64,000 nucleotides of DNA, from positions 138,194,498 to 138,258,497 of the forward strand of contig CM063502.1 in the NCBI GenBank assembly GCA_032207245.1. Reading direction: 5' to 3'. The notes under the pieces were generated by a model. The model was given only the letters and a program-made list of their open reading frames with translations, made no database searches and was not told the origin of the DNA. The position numbers were made by a program, and so were the translations under genes. Below are positions 12,701 to 26,400 of this stretch, piece by piece. This DNA comes from Pardosa pseudoannulata. Taxonomy: Eukaryota; Arthropoda; Arachnida; Araneae; Lycosidae. Position 1 is the stretch's first letter. The number at the start of each line of letters is the position of its first letter.

Positions 12701-15700
12701 TTTGTTTTTAAGACCTATGTTTTTATATTTTTTATATTTTATTTATTTAATCTTCAGTTCTTGATGTGGTTTTTTAAGCACTTTTTCATATGTATCAATA
12801 TGTGCATTATTCTTATTCTGAAACATTATCTTATAAATAATTTGAACCTTTTTATAAATAATCAATCTTTTGTTTTTAAAATGTATTACAAGTATATATT
12901 TAATATTTTTTTGTTATAAGGTTAGTTTAATAATTTGGTTTTTAGGTATGATTCATTTAAAATTTTTTATAGTTTTTTTAAAATCATATTTTATTAGTGT
13001 TTTTGGTATATTGCCATCTATTGTTACTGATATAGGGCTATTATAGAGATTCAATCATTTTCAAAATTCTATACATTTAAAAGTATTGGGAGCACAAATA
13101 TAAATGATGTATATAAAAAACCACAATTTCTCCAAGTTTTTGTGCAAGTATTCAAAGTGTCCAATATTCCCTAGGCCACATGATATATGACTAGGCTATA
13201 TCTGAACTCATTCCACATATTCTGTAGTGTTATCCTATTACTGATTCTTACTCTAAAATTGATCTGTTTCCTGAGTTACTCTAATATTGATGATTTTGAA
13301 GGTAAAATTAAAAAAGCCCATAATGAATATTCAAAGAAAGAAGTCATAGTGTACTAAATCAGATGATTTGGTTGGCCAAAGGAACAAAGGGTTACCATTA
13401 GCAACATGCCCAATCCAGTACATACATTATTTAGGTATTGAGGAACTTAAATGTTCCAATGAGAAAGTTTCCCGTCCTAGTGTGAGACAAAATACCACCT
13501 AAAATCAACTTCTAGATGCAGAAACAACCATAACTGCAAACATATCCATGTAACTTACTATACACAGTCTTCTCATAGAAGAAAAACAGTCTGTTCTCAA
13601 TAGTTTTTACCATCTGTAAATATGTCACATGACCCAAAGTACATAAAGAAAAGTTATAGCTTGGGAAGGAAACTTAGTGAGTTTGTGACTATTGCATCAT
13701 ATTTGTGCATATAATACTTTTGAATGCATAGTGTTTTAACAATTAATGAATCTTTTATTGTATCTCTGTATATGGTAAAAGTGTACACGATAGTTAGATT
13801 TCTTATTAGAAATTTTCTCTTTTAATATTTATTTTATGCATGCTTTACTGTTTCTGTCTTTTAAATATTATTATTAATATTACTATATTCATATAGCTCA
13901 GGTGCAGCACCAGTTACAGCAACAGCAACTGCAGGCTATGCCATGTAAGTTTTTATGAATAATTTCTATATTTTTGCACTGCATATTTCCAAATGTTGAA
14001 ATGTTCTTAAAGTTGAAAACAAGTAAAACTCTATTTAATAATGAAAATTAAAAAATACTTAGAAAGATATATAAATGAAAATGTAAATTGAAGTATTGAT
14101 AATTTATTGTTTTAACTTACTTTTTATGTTATTATCAGTAGTATTTTCAACAAGGAAAGGTGAAAATACTTCTAATAAGAAAATTGTTTATCTTATTAAA
14201 TTCATTTTATTTATTTTTTAACTTTGGATAGTTTGTATCTTTTTTATAACATTTTTAAGTTAAAAATATATTATGTTTTTATATTTATATATAATAATAT
14301 TTTAACACATATAAATTTATTTTAACTTTGATGATTTACATTCATAATTTCTTAAAATGATCTTAGAAAAAGATTAAAGTTAAAAATTGATTTTATACAA
14401 GATTTTTTAAAATATAATATATGTGGAAATCCTTCAAAAGTGTTTCCAAAATGGTCAGAAAATTGACTTTTAGAAATTCAGTAGACATCCTGTAATGCTT
14501 TAATTTTTGTGACAATGATTCAGTTTGTAGTAATGCATAGGTATTTTGTCCCACTTCTTTTCCATAGCTTTACATGTTTCATTACTAGCGCTCATTTCAA
14601 AAGTCCAAATTTACAAAATTTCCTTAACACCATCTGGAGTTTTAGGAATGCAAGTATCATAAGGATATTGCTTTGATACCAATTTTGTAAATAAAATAGT
14701 TTTAATCATATAAGTAGTTTCTTAGTTTTGTTGACATTCTTTATTTTTAATTTTCTAATATATGCAAAATCAACAAAAACATAAATCCCTTTCTAAAAGT
14801 TGCTTTAGATTTGTAGAATCTTATTTTTAGATACTTTCTTTCTCTCTTATAGTATTATTATTATTATTATTTTTTAATTTCATTTTATCTCAGCCATTTA
14901 ACTGTAACAATGTTTTAACTATTGTAATTTAAAATAGATGAGCCTTGACTGATATATGTTTAAAAGTTGAAATTTAACTTTTGTGGCACATCTAAAGGAA
15001 TTTTATTTTCCTGCTATCAACACCAAAATATTTGAGTATTTTTTACATGCTTCTAGTATTTGACTTATTTGGTATTGGTTTTTTAAGACATACTGTGCAT
15101 AAAGTGTTAAATTCATGTAGTTTGCCATATGTTATCATGTGCTATTCATATGTCAGTGTGCCAGATCAGACTTATGTGATAATGTATGCCAAGCATACAT
15201 TATACCTAGCAAAACCTATACAAATGCATAATACATACCTAGCAGAGCATACCTAGCAAAATACCCTGTATTTGCTAGGTATACTCATGGTAGGTTTTTT
15301 TTTCCAATGTTAATTTGTATTACATGTTTCTTCTTTTAATAGATGTGTTATGTTCAGGAACCATAATTCTTATTTTATTTTTACCTCCTGTTTTTAAATA
15401 TCTAAATTCATTAGATTAACATCATAGCCTGTTTTGGAAAACAATATGTTGAAATAGACAATAGAACTGAGAGAAAAGAAATTAGTTTTAACAGCTAGAA
15501 TTTGTCTTTAAGCAGAAGTAATTGCTCTAAAAATTTATTGGAGGACCAATGGTCTGATGAACTCTCATTTATACAGTCATAAAGACTGTATAAAAAGAGC
15601 TTCTATGAACTGACTATAAGAATAGTCAGTTATGTATGTGGCATGTTTGTCATAGCAGCTTATCTATAAATTTTCATTTTTATAAGATCAAGTAATATAT

Positions 15701-18700
15701 GTGTCCATCATATAATATCCTATTATCCATAATCTATCAAAATTATGGTACTATAACAACATATTCCTATTCGTTACTTAGCTAATTTTTTTCATATAAA
15801 GTTCTGAATTGATATTTATGTTCAGTCACATGAATAAGTAAAAGTTGCTGAACACTATTCTTTAATTTTTTTGTTACTCAAATTTCTGTTAATATCTCAT
15901 GAGGGACATTCAGAAAATGAAAGCACTGAGCCCTTAATATGCAGGGAATTTTTTCAACAAGTGTCAGTATTAAATTCAGTATCAATGTATTGGAAATAGA
16001 ATGTATGTTATTTGTCTGACTTGAAAAGTTTTTTGTAGCAGCTGTGTTAAAATGAGTGTCTCTAATTTGAATGCTGACTGTTCATGAAACATGAATAGCT
16101 CATTATATCTCTGAGGGGAAAAATCAATGTAATAGCGACATTCCTCCTTACAATCAATGATAAAAGTTAAAGACCATCATTTTGCTCCCCTAGTCCATAA
16201 AAGAATTATAGGCTCTGTCATTTTGGAACATTAAAAGATTACCTTCATTAAATTTTTGCTCTACAGGTAAACAGTTAATGCTACAATGACTGTATAAAAT
16301 CCTAAAAACTATGGAGGGTGATACATAGTAAAAGAGGAGAATGTTAATAAAAAAAGAGCTTTTGCTGCTTGAGAATATATGTCCTCACATAGCTAAAACC
16401 ATAAAACAACCTTATACTCATTCAATTGAAAGATCATTAATCACTCTGTACTAAATATATGGCACCATTAGAAATTTCAGTTTTTTACATCTGGAGTTAT
16501 TTTTGGTTAGAAGAAAAGTTTCAATCAAAAGTATCCATAGTGCCGTCAAACAAATGAGCCAAAGAAACAGGAAGAGAATTTAATTTAATTTAATTTATTT
16601 TTTTTATTGAATGTACAAGAAAATACATCCTTTATACTATAATGTACATTGAGAATGTAGGCAATTTTGTTAAAAAATAGTGTTTGATGTGTACATATAA
16701 ATTTGTAATTTTTTAAGGATTATGCTGTATTTTTTAGATTTTCTAGAATTAGATACTCTTACTTTTTGGATATGCCCTGTGTTTACAGTTGAAACTGAAT
16801 GACTTTGCAGCAGTGTTTTCATACATGCTATTAAAATTAAAGTTATTACCTGTGAAACATTACAAAAGTTTACACCAGTTTAAGATATATATTTTGAATT
16901 CTTTTTCCAGTTTAGGGCAAAAATGATTTTATTATTAACTTACATAGTTATTTTATTTTGTTTCCTATAGAATATATGTACTTATTTCATTTTACAGGTT
17001 GTTTTAATAATGAAAATAGAGTATTTTCTTTAGAAAGATCATAAACATAACCTTTTTCCACAACTTATCAGTAGCATTTTAAATTAAAGACAATTTTAAG
17101 TCCCAAAGTATAATTTAATGTTTAATTAAAATTTCCATAGTCAGCAATACTTTTTCATATTAAATAATTTTTTAACTTTTCTAAGTTTTGTTCAAAACAT
17201 ATAAAATAAGGTTTTGTATAGGATTTAATTTCACTAGTTTTATTTTAATATTTTAAAATTTTTGCAAATATTGTAATATTTAATTTTTTATTCAAGGTGG
17301 CCCCACTATTCAAGGTTTTGGATTTTCATTTGGAAGTGCACCAGGTAATTTTTACTTTTATACTTTTTCCAGTTATTAAATATTTTTTATAAAAATTAAT
17401 TTTTTTTCAGATTTTTTTTATGCATTTAAACTTTTGTGAAAATTTTAACTTTGTTCTTGCTTGGATTTGTTGATAGTGATCATAAACATTATAAGAGTTA
17501 CTACTTTCTTTTGAGTAGAGTTATAATACTTCATTGACTTGGCATTTATCTTTTCCTTTAAATCCTATAAAACACATGTTTATTTACAATTGAAACTGAA
17601 CCTTTTAACAACTCTGCAGGAGTTATATCAGTTGGCAGGTTTTCTATTGCTGTTAAAGTTCTTACTTTTCAAATATGTTCAGAAGTTTTTGATTCATATT
17701 TTAAAATTAATTTTCCAATTTTGGCTGAATTATAATAATAATTCTATTCATTTTGCTTTTAAGTATACTGATTTGATATTTAATTTTTTTTTTTTTTGTA
17801 TTGTGGGATTAGAGTATATATATCTTAAGAAATATAAGAAACAAGACTTTCTGTTCAAAGTTTATAAGTACCGTTTTATATCCAAGAAAACTAGTACAAA
17901 ACTATAATTTAATATGAGCAAAATTTTTTTATTGAAATAAAACTTTTTTAAACCAAATTATTTTTTTATTCATTGTATCTAAATTTTCAAAATACATGGA
18001 AACCACTTCTTTAAACTTCTTAATTCAGTCATTTTATTGCAGTGTTGCTTTTTAATTTTACAAATATTTTAATAGTTGATTTTCTTTTTAGCAGCTGTTC
18101 AAAATAGTCAAATTTTATTTGGAGGTGTAGCAGGTAATTCTTACATTTGTATTTTTTAGAATAGATTAAAATTTTGTAATAATTTTAATATTTTGTAGTA
18201 TCTATAGCAGGATTTTTGTTGGGAATAATTATAGTCATTATAAATACTATAAGCCATACCTTTTTTTTGACATGAGTTGAATTGCTGTTTTTGTCACCTT
18301 GATGAGATATGCTTTCCTAAATTCTTTGTTTAATTTAATAGTTAAAGATAAAGTTATATCTGATCCTGAGCTTACTATTGAATCTTTTATATGCTTATTA
18401 TCTTGTATGAAATTTTGTGATATTTTGAACAATGAGAGGGAATTGTTTAAATAAAAGAAAATGTTGTAAATATTGAAAATAGATTAATATACTTTCAGTA
18501 GAAAAAATAAATTTTACAGAGTCATTTAAAAATTATGTGTTATCATTATTGATCTTCTTTTAAAAATAGGTGTTTTTAATATATTTTGACTCTTTTGCAT
18601 TCTTTATTGATTTTTTCATAAAATTTTAATTAGCCATTAAAACTTTTGTAAGCATGTTATAACTATTGTCATAAGCCAAATACTAGTAAAGAATATATAT

Positions 18701-21700
18701 TTATATATACATACATATATTATAAGATTTAAATTATTTGGGAATCAGTATGCTTAAAGCTTTTTCATGATTATTTAGAAGAAAAAGAACATAATAATGA
18801 ATTATAAAAATAATTTATTTTAGTATTAAATTATTAATATTTTTTAAATATTAATCATTTATCTTCTTTTAAAAACTATTTGTTCATTTGTTATTTATTT
18901 CATCAAAGTAACTTTTTAAAATACAAAGCTCCTCTGTTAATTAATAAGTAATTATACTAATTTAAGTAATAATAATAAAAGATGTCAAAATTCTATATAA
19001 ATTATGTAAATAAAAATCTGTGTATTTATTGCTGAAATTAAATTTTTATACAAAAATAACAAATATTTTCTTATCAAAAACAATTTTAATTGTTACATTT
19101 ATGATTTTTATTTTTGGCCATTACTAGGTGAAATTTCAATTTTTCCAGTAATATTTCTTAAAAATACTGCTTAGTGAAACTTCAAAAATTTTAAGAACCT
19201 TGTACTACTATGTACTGCCTGAATCCTCTTGGTCAACACCCTCTACTGCATGACAAAAGCATTTTAGATGCTCAACACTATGTGATTATAAATTGCCTTT
19301 GTGCTTTTATACTTCCTCTTGCAAGTTTGTTGCACTGTTAGTTAATCACTTATACATGAAAAGAGCAGAAAAATGTATTAAAGGAACATGATACTAAAAA
19401 TAATATCTGGATTGAAGGGCAAGCTATAAGTTCTCAAACATTATTGATGTTTAAAATTGAAATATTAGTAAAATTTATAATCAGCCAAATTTATCAGAAA
19501 TTAGTTCATTTCACAAGCTTTCATAGATAAGCCAGCCTATAATGAACAATATCTGTCTTACAGTTCTGGAGAAATTTAGCTAATAAACCAAAAGCAGCTT
19601 AACTTTATTCCTCATTTATATAATTGCTTTATCAAACTGGCTGTTTAAATCATCTAAATTGGGGCATGCTCTGAAATAAATATCTTGCTTCAGCCTATTC
19701 TAACAGTATATTAAACCTAAGCTTTAGCAAATTTTAATAATGTATTGCAAACTAAAAGATAAATTTCTCCTGAATTAGAAGACTGATATAATATTTTGTA
19801 AACCCATTCAAAAGCTTATGGAATACACAAGTTTTTGATAAATTTAACTAATTATAGCTAGAAGGGTTTTTGCAAAACTACCAATTATAAATTTTTATGA
19901 CATTTCACTTTTATCTTTTCAGATGTTTGTGAATTTATAACTAACCATTAAATGCAGATAGCATTTGGAAGAAATAGACTGTTTTACAGAGTTTTTTCTG
20001 CTTTTTCTTCATGTATAATTATCTTTTGTATCATTTATTGAAATCTCACAAAATTGCTTACTGTGACATTGTATCAAATTTGGTATATTTTCTCATTTTC
20101 TACCATATCTCATAAACCATTTGATGTAAGCTGGGTTATTCTGGTGTTTTATCCTCCAGATTAACTCTTCAATTTGTTTGGAATATAATGTAAAATTTAC
20201 CCTGATACACACACATATAATTTCTTGATATTATAAATGTTCATATTTATCAGTTGCCTATTTTAAAGAATTTAGCGATATTGTTTTCTGATGTTTTGGT
20301 TTTATAGTTTCTAACAGTCAAATTTAAATTGTTGCTTTGTTATTGTAACAATATTTTGTTTGTTAATTGCCTTTATAGAGATATTTAGTTTAAGTATACA
20401 GCCAAACCCCAATATAATGCTATTATCCATTCCAATATCAGTTTGATTTAATAACAAGTTTAGGAGTATATCAAAATATGCTCTTATATCTAATGTTAAA
20501 ATTGGATGAATGCACAGAATTATCTCTTTATATTCCATAGAGTGAAAAATTAGATATTTGCACACATTACATAAACACATACATCAGAATTTTAACATGA
20601 TTTAATTTTTTTCTCAGATAGAAATATATTAAAATATTTGTTTTTAGTTTTTATCTGTAATAACTGCTTCATTGTCTTATGTTTATCCTTAAATCCACAT
20701 AGTACAAAAATATCAATGAATATCAAAATTATGATATCAACCTACATCAAATGAAACTCTCCTCAGTGATATCTCTATATATTATTTTTTGATGTTTAGT
20801 AATGTTCACAATGTGAACTATCATTCACTTCTTGAAGTAAAGCTTTCTCTTTTTGTTTTGGAGATCTGTTTATTATTTTATTTTATCAGTTTCTTTCTAC
20901 AAATGTTCTTAGTTTTGTAAACCTTTAGTAAACCTTTACTCGCTCTGATTTTATATCTATTTCATCTTCAGATAAAGCTTTTAACTCTTGTTTACATGTT
21001 ATATTAATATACAGAAAACCAGTTGCTTAAGAGTCACATGATAGCAAACATTCACAATTTACAAATGTGTGTAAGCAAACTGGAAAAAAAAGTGATTGAT
21101 TGTAGCTTGAACCTTCCCTCACGCATTAAAACAAATGAAAGTATATTTCTTATTAATGGTAGCACATCTTTGTGCTACCATTAACCAATTAATTTGCTTC
21201 AAACCACTATTTCTACCAATTTGAAGTTTCATTATGAAACAGTGAGTAGGATGCAAATTTGTTTAAAAATGTTTACAGGGATATAAGAAAAAAAAAGAAA
21301 AAGATAATATATACTACTGATACAAAAATAGTCTAGGTAGGAAAAGTAATTTTAAAAAGAAAGAGAGGAAATTTTCAGAAAATTTCAAACTCACCTTTTC
21401 TAATTAGGAAAAAAAAAAAAAAAAAAAAAAAAGTTGACACTATAATAAATTGGCACTTTAAAAGATATTTAACATTGTAAGTCCTACCATTTGTGGCATT
21501 CTTCTATCTATCTTTTTTTTTCATGTCATTTAATTTTAAAGTAGGGGACACTTTTCTTGGACACCCAGCATATGGTTTTTATAATAGGTGTTCAATCAGA
21601 GTTTAACTGTACATACTATTTCATTTTTATTATCATGTTTTAACTACTTTAAAAGTGTGCTAATATTGTAAATTTTCTGTCTATTAAATTTAGCAAGAGC

Positions 21701-23435
21701 CGCAGCTGCTAATAAAGCTCCTTCAGGTAATTATTACTGCCATATTTATTAGTAGTATGAAATATAAAAACAAATCTAATTTGTTTTATTTCTAAAAAGT
21801 TTTTAATTTTTTTTAAATTTTTACTTCAGTTTCAGTTTAGATTTGTTGATGTTCATTAAACATAAGCTCTGGAGTTTTTAGTTTTTTTTTAACTTCATTA
21901 ATTAGGTTTGATATTAATTACTTTATTGGTTATTTTAGTTGATCTGGCTGTGATTTTAATGTTTTATTGATTATTTGCTATAATTGGAATTGATTGATTG
22001 ATTGATTGATTAGTTTCATGTTCTATTTAATAATAAAATGGTGAACATACAACATTTTAACCTGATTTTGTATTTACTAAAATATATTGAAAATGACCTT
22101 TCAATTTTTATATGGTTCTTAAGTTTTGAATGTATTTTCAGGCAATTTTTTTAAGCTTGTGTGGTTAGTATTCTAAATATTCAAGTGTGTAAAAGTATGT
22201 CCATAGACTGAATAAGAAGTGTTATGGAAGGCTTTCGTGGGGAATTTAAGTATTATGTTAAAGAAAATTGTCTGTACAACTACGCAAGATTATTATTTGT
22301 TTAATATTTGGCTAAACATTTATATTGGAGTTCATAACTTCTAATCTGCTTAATCTATAATGTAGATATGTTATATACATAATGCTTGAAATATTTTATT
22401 TTTTTTTTCAGAATACAAAGATATTTATGTATATTTTCTTTTTCTTAAGTAGGAATTGCATTTTATATTAGATAGTTGCATACACTGTGCTACTAGAAGA
22501 ACTATTATTTTCGTGAGATTATTAATAAAGGGTAATTAATAGAAATAGTTTTAAGTGAGAAAGAAAATGTTACATCTCTTCATTATTTGGTAGTGCATTT
22601 ATAATGTATCAGCTTATGATTCTTTAAAATGTAGTTAATTTCGTTTGTAGAAATGAATTATTGCTATCATATTGAGTCCCTTTTTCATTGCTGTTATCAC
22701 AATGGAATGGATATTTGAGTAGTAAATGCTCCACCTTATTCGTATGCCCTAATTTTAATATCTGATCTCTCGTGATTTTAGGTACTCTAATTTCCTGCCC
22801 ATAATCTGCAGTGTCCTATAATCCATAGGTGTGAATTTCATGATATTTTCAGAGAAAAATATCGCATAATCTGCAGATTAAATTTCCACTTTAATTTCAC
22901 AAAACTCATAGAAATTAAAAGCATATGAAAAAAAGAATCATATCTTTTAGTGTTAAAAAATTAAATTTAAACTGAATAACATTTTTTAAATAAAAAAAAG
23001 TAATTTAACAAAGTAAAAAATTTGGATAGACTTGAAAAATTATTGGAATTTTTAGAATATATTCTTACTATTGTTAAATAACAACAGTAAGAATATATTC
23101 TAAAAATTTACTTTAATTAGTACAGAAACAATAATAGAAATAAATCATTTGAATGCAAATTTAAATAAAAAGATGTTACAATTTGGAATTCTGAAAATGC
23201 ATCTTTTTATTTTAATATGATTATTTGAGATTGTTAAAATTTTAATCTGCTGTTATTGTGCCATCTGGTGAACTGAAAGTGAAAAGCAAATGGAGAATGC
23301 ATCATAGTGCTGCAATTGCAGATTATATAGGTGTTATTTCTTGGCAGAAATAAATATACAAAATGGAAAATAATAATTTAATCAGGAACTTTTACCCAAA
23401 CTGCTGTATCCTTGACTGAAAGGAATTTTTGTCCT

Positions 23436-23479
<44 letters not shown>

Positions 23480-26400
23480 GTACCTGTGAGCAGCAGTTGT
23501 CATATATTATTCTTTAGGGAAGATATTTGTCAATCTTGCTTTAAAAATAATTTTATTTCTGCAAATAATATGGGGCAGCATTTAACATGAAGTTTTTTAA
23601 TATATAATCCGGGGGTTATAGGTAGGAAATTAGGTTACTACTAGTTGTATAATAGTCTGCCCTCTTATCCTGTCCTTATGATAAATCAATACATCTATCT
23701 TGAAATAATTTTGATTTTTCTTAGCATATCCATGAACCTCACTTAATGTTTTACAATCCTTCTGTGCTTCTTAAAAAGTATCACATCTCCTAATTGATCA
23801 TAATTTTCACCTTTACTCTCTCCCTCAGATTTATTTAATACTGCATAAGTTTAGATATGTTTTACTTGCTTTGGAATTTGGGCTATTCTCCCATACTTTT
23901 GAGCCTAATTACAGTATTTGTTTATCATATGGTTGTAATTCTTAGATCTTATTTTCCAAAATTTATTGTTGTAATTCTTAGATTCTTATTTCCCTTTCTG
24001 TTATTCACTGACCCTTCCAACTACTGTTTTTACCCTCCCAATACTTCCATTTGAGTGCTCTTGAGAAGTTTATAAATTTGGGTTGTAAAGACATAGGGTA
24101 TAATGAGCTGCAGTTTCTGCAAATAACACATCACATTGCTATAAACATACTTATGGGAAAATTTTTTTAAAGCTATTGGTAATGTCTGCACTGAGTTTTG
24201 TTGATACTGAAAGAGCATTCTGATACTTTTTATTATTTCCTCTAATTAACAAACAAATCTTTACTACAGTACTCATATTTGTGCTCCCCTCTCCAACTTG
24301 AATTCTTATGATTTCTAACTAGGCTTTAACAAGCTCTAGTTTTGTTCTTTGTTCTACTGCTTTGTTTCTCTTTTCTTACACATATGTTTCTTAACAGTTG
24401 AAGTTAAAATTTGTTTAACAAACTCCAAATCAGCTTCATATTGTTTACTTTTTTTGATGTATTATTTTATGTCTACAAAGTGGTATTCTGGTTTCACAGT
24501 TTTATACAATTCTTTGGTTTTTTACTATTAAATCTTTTTGCTTCATGTCTGGATATACATGTCTGGAGTAGCTGACTTAGCCATATTAAGAGTTAAAAGG
24601 ATTTTTCCTGTCACTAGAGGTCAAATATTTTTTATTTAGAATTTTATTTATTGTTTCATTGGAATAATAAAATACACTCAATGATCTACATGTGAGAGTT
24701 ATAAAAATTGTATATTTTATACTAGTTACAAAAAGTGTTTTTAAATTAAATGATTGTTTTAAGGTTTTTTTACAGCTCCTGCAAATATTCCAGAGATTCT
24801 TATTACAAAAATGCCTACATATGAGTTAGAAATTTTGGAACTAAGTCATGCCAGAGAATCTGAACTTTTCTCGTTAAACCTAAATGCTAGCTATAGATCT
24901 CAGCATCACTTTTCAGACTTAAAAGGAAAAAAGGTAAAAATTCTTGTATCATTAGTAATGTTTTACTTTGAATAAAATAGTATCTTGCTTGCTTATAAGG
25001 AATTGTTCTATATTGTACCCATTTTCGTCCATAATATTCTGTAATGGAGTAGCTTTATAATGTTATTTTTTTTTAATGTATTTTTGAAAATCAAGTACTG
25101 TATTTAAATTAATGAAAAATCTTGAATTTTTTAAATATAAAACGATATATTCAGTATTAAATAGATTAAATAAGTTATGTAACAGCATCTACTGAATTTT
25201 CGCTTAGCTGATTTATTTTCATTTCAACCATGGCAATAAAAAAATTAAATGAATTTCAAAGTCATGATTTAATTTTATGTTTTGTTCTTCCAATGTATTT
25301 ATTCATGTTGTTGATGTGCATCCACTGATATGTATTTATAACATATGCTGAATTGTTATATATGAAAATTATATTTATAGGATAAAATACCTATATCTAC
25401 AATAAATATTATTTAAAATCATTTACTCCCAGTATTTGGGTAGCCATATTGCATTGTCTTAAGGATATTCTTGATAAAAAATAATGTGTGCATAATTTTT
25501 GCTCAGCTCTAAAACAATTTTAAAAAATAAAGCTTTTTCAAATAGTAAGACTTTTATGTACTAACAGTTATATACATTTGTAAAATGAAGACAAACTTAG
25601 CTTAAGAAATATTTTTTATATTAAATTATTTAAAGTCAAATATGTCCAATTTTTAATAAATAAATTTCCCAAATTTCTGAAATATGAATTCTGGATTAAT
25701 GAATGATATAAATCTTATGTCATATTCATATCAGTACAGGATACTAGGTCTATATATTGAATAAAGTTTACTCAGAAAGTTTAGTAGTAGTTGGAAGTAA
25801 TCAGTTACTAAAAATCTAGAAAATGGTTTAAATTTTAATTCCAGGAGTTAATTTATAATTGTATAGATGTTAAATTCAATACTCTTTTAATGAATTTAAC
25901 ATATAAGCTTGCAAAGAATTTGGAGGTTATAATCTTTTGTTCATTTAAGTTAAATAAACTAAACTCCTTGATCAACAGCCCCTAGGGGGCCAGGGCTTAC
26001 TGTGCCAATCTCCATTTCTGAGACAAAAAGCCCTGGGGTGCAAAGCATATGTTCTGGTTAGTTGGTCAACCTTATGCAGTACCCCCAGTGTTTAGTTCCC
26101 AAACATTTCTGGTTCTCAGTATATCTGCCCACTGAAGGGATGAAATTCTGAGTCAACCTTGCTCAGCCCAGGGATCAAACCTTGGACCTGTGTCGTGGGA
26201 TTGTAAAGTGCTATCCTAGCACCACTGGGCTTCCATTTAAGTTAAATAACAAAGTTAGTTATCAAAATATTTACATATTCATAGGAATACAAATTTTAAG
26301 ATGATTTGAAGATGTGAGAGTTATAAACATAAAAGTATATTATGACATATTTCCTTATTTTTGTAACTGAAACAGACAGAAGAGGTTTGAAATTTTCAGG

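Larger units (their letters stand above)
21727..24775. other. TEP1 intron with poly-A tract and hairpin
   Basis: 3-kb intron. It holds a 30-bp inverted repeat (23047-23108) and a run of about 35 A (23443-23477), either a simple repeat or the tail of an unrecognised retroposon. A faint hAT-like protein remnant near 24170-24230 was considered and rejected. Confidence 0.4.

Noticed and set aside
17539..17907. 122-codon plus-strand open frame in a TEP1 intron
   Set aside because: Codes almost only F, L, K, I, Y and N as expected from AT-rich filler; it lies inside a well-supported intron and has no motif.
24170..24240. Possible hAT dimerisation remnant (SALSFVDTERAF)
   Set aside because: Resembles the ...SVDxERAFS block, but only about a dozen residues match and nothing around supports it.
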